From: Arthrobacter sp. NIO-1057
GTDB lineage: Bacteria; Actinomycetota; Actinomycetes; Actinomycetales; Micrococcaceae
NCBI RefSeq assembly: GCF_900094805.1
Contig: NZ_FMAT01000008.1
Location: 30,729-94,728 of the forward strand
DNA: 64,000 bases
Reading direction: 5' to 3'
In this document: positions 62,739 to 64,000 of the stretch, piece after piece
Numbering within the stretch: the stretch's first letter is position 1
Layout of the letters: the number at the start of each line of letters is the position of its first letter
Made by a program: the position numbers and the translations under genes
The notes under the pieces: generated by a model
The model's input: the letters and a program-made list of their open reading frames with translations, nothing else
Database searches by the model: none
Told to the model about the DNA's origin: nothing

Positions 62739-64000
62739 TTATGCTGCGAGGTCTTCAATTCCTGGTGGATCATCATTATCACCGGGTGGTTCACTGCCTG
62801 GGTCTGGTGGCTGATTCAACCACGTCTCAAAAGTCTGCACCCACTCCGCTTCACTCATGCACTGCTTATAGGGTTGATGAGCGAAGCCTGTCGCCGGAGG
62901 AGCCGTGGAATGATACGTGGGCCCCATCCCGGTCGCGATCTTCAACTTATGCAGACCGTCACTGAGGACAAACTCTTGCCATCCCGGGGTTTCCTTCGCC
63001 TGATTACAGAACTTACAGCGTCCATCCCCGTTAGTCACACACGTATGACCGCCCAAATACACCTGGGTCACATGATCAATCTCTTCAATGGTCCCGTCAC
63101 AGAACGGGGTGCGGCACCTTCGGTCACGCATCCTGATGAACTTCTTGAGTTTCTCCGGGAAGATCCGCGCTTTCGAATCCATCGCGACCAGTTCTTTGTC
63201 CCCAGGAGCGGTATAAAAGCGAATCAGTTCTGCGGTGGCTTCTAGGGTGTTGATGAATGCTGGTGGTCGGGTGGTTGCCATTTCCGCCAACGTCATGTTG
63301 TTCAGGATCTCTTCACCAGCAAGTAGTTCCCTGGCGTATTGGGGTGCGATGACCCCGTACCCTTCAAGGTAGGCTGGCTGACGGTCACCCAGGAACAGGG
63401 TTTTATCGGTCATGATCAACCCAACACTGACCTGCACTGGCACTTTGGCTTCTGGGTGAGTGCAGAAACTCGCGAGGTAGTCCGCTTCAATCTGCGCACG
63501 GGTACGTTCATCGCCCACAGACTTCAAACTCTTCGACTTGGTTTTCACCGCGTTCTTCACCGCGATCCCTGCGATCAGGGGCAGTTCCGCATGGATGCTC
63601 ATCATCCCCGTCGACGGGTGGGGTGTGAACTTGATACGACGCTGCTCTTCCGCACTCTTCTGCTCTTTGCACTGATCATCAGAGGCGTAGGTGAGGGTGA
63701 AGTCTTTGACCTTGTCACTGATTTTCTTGGTGCCTAGGTTAGCGAACATGTGCGGGTTTTGGGCGTAGAGGTCATCAAATTCGGTGCGGCGGCGGGCTTT
63801 GACCTGGGCTAGTGGGGTGAGGATGGCCCGCATTTGCGCTTCCGTGAATTCACCGCGACTGTAGGCTGCGGCCAGGTGTGGGGTGTCGTTGAATAGGATG
63901 CGGCAGTTCTCTAGGTATTCGGTGTAGCCGTGGGGGTCAGTCTTGCGGGCTAATGCGATGTTTGCGGCGGCGCCGCGGTTGAGTTGTTTGAAGTTCCCGC
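62739..64000 (-). CDS. DUF222 / HNH endonuclease-like protein (5' end outside window)
   Basis: The frame is open from the window edge to the stop at 62739, at least 420 codons. The N-terminal part reads RGAAANIALARKTDPHG..., typical DUF222, and the C-terminal HNH domain has RDRRCRTPFCDGTIEEIDHV and CKFCNQAKE, with Cys pairs that bind zinc. The tail is Pro/Asp-rich. Such genes occur in many copies in actinobacteria. An internal ATG at 63833 is not the true start. Confidence 0.88.
   Translation of the reverse strand, partial: GNFKQLNRGAAANIALARKTDPHGYTEYLENCRILFNDTPHLAAAYSRGEFTEAQMRAILTPLAQVKARRRTEFDDLYAQNPHMFANLGTKKISDKVKDFTLTYASDDQCKEQKSAEEQRRIKFTPHPSTGMMSIHAELPLIAGIAVKNAVKTKSKSLKSVGDERTRAQIEADYLASFCTHPEAKVPVQVSVGLIMTDKTLFLGDRQPAYLEGYGVIAPQYARELLAGEEILNNMTLAEMATTRPPAFINTLEATAELIRFYTAPGDKELVAMDSKARIFPEKLKKFIRMRDRRCRTPFCDGTIEEIDHVTQVYLGGHTCVTNGDGRCKFCNQAKETPGWQEFVLSDGLHKLKIATGMGPTYHSTAPPATGFAHQPYKQCMSEAEWVQTFETWLNQPPDPGSEPPGDNDDPPGIEDLAA

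Noticed and set aside
1..64000. CRISPR arrays, IS elements and rRNA
   Set aside because: No regularly spaced repeats, transposase gene or rRNA sequence was seen in the window.

Overview
The window is a high-GC Gram-positive (Actinobacteria) chromosome segment. The pointers are the garA-MerR-DUF151-MerR cassette, the fused E2-E1 2-oxoglutarate enzyme (Kgd), class II DAHP synthase, WhiB1, PASTA kinase, SigR/RsrA pair, a bL37-type 24-residue ribosomal protein, an actinobacterial tmRNA tag and frequent GTG/TTG starts. Gene content suggests Micrococcaceae (Arthrobacter/Glutamicibacter-like); this is an inference, since no rRNA is present.

Layout. 0-5.5 kb: tRNA-Pro, PhzF-like protein, ABC-F ATPase, phenol-hydroxylase-type flavoprotein and a 41-codon gene. 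5.4-8.7 kb: DUF488, then garA, MerR, DUF151, MerR. 8.7-13.4 kb: ParA-like ATPase divergent from pyruvate carboxylase. 13.5-19.4 kb: acyl-CoA synthetase, a hydrolase, an acyltransferase and DAHP synthase. 19.4-22.9 kb: PknL-like kinase, WhiB1 and a small membrane protein. 22.9-41 kb: an FHA-FtsK/EssC-like ATPase divergent from a Tad pilus locus, which is split by an integrated element. 41-46.7 kb: prfB, ftsEX, an M23 hydrolase, smpB and ssrA. 47-53.3 kb: aroA-rsgA-hisN-dtxR-crcB-crcB on the minus strand, divergent from sigR-rsrA, then bL37. 53.4-64 kb: SGNH-like protein, kgd, two CNNM/CBS proteins, a metal-type ABC transporter and a partial DUF222-HNH gene.

The most interesting part is a 9.5-kb integrated element (29749-39266) inside tadC. 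The 5' 288 codons of tadC lie on its left. The missing last 25 codons lie 9.5 kb away on its right, in frame, so the insertion point can be read to a GT dinucleotide, as expected for a large serine integrase. The element carries that integrase, about 16 small genes mostly of unknown function, and an SF3 helicase/P4-type primase followed by an inverted pair of 10-bp-spaced iterons that looks like an origin. I see no capsid, terminase, portal or conjugation gene, so it resembles a phage satellite or minimal integrative element. Joining its ends predicts an integrase promoter (TTTACA-18-TATACT) that exists only in the circular form and is broken by integration.

How genes may work together: GarA (FHA) is the known inhibitor of Kgd, and both are here with a Ser/Thr kinase, pyruvate carboxylase and DAHP synthase, so much of the window concerns the oxaloacetate/2-oxoglutarate/PEP node. 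FtsEX plus the coiled-coil M23 protein form a cell-wall hydrolase module, SmpB/tmRNA/RF2 a translation-rescue group, and SigR/RsrA a thiol-stress switch with a visible autoregulatory promoter.
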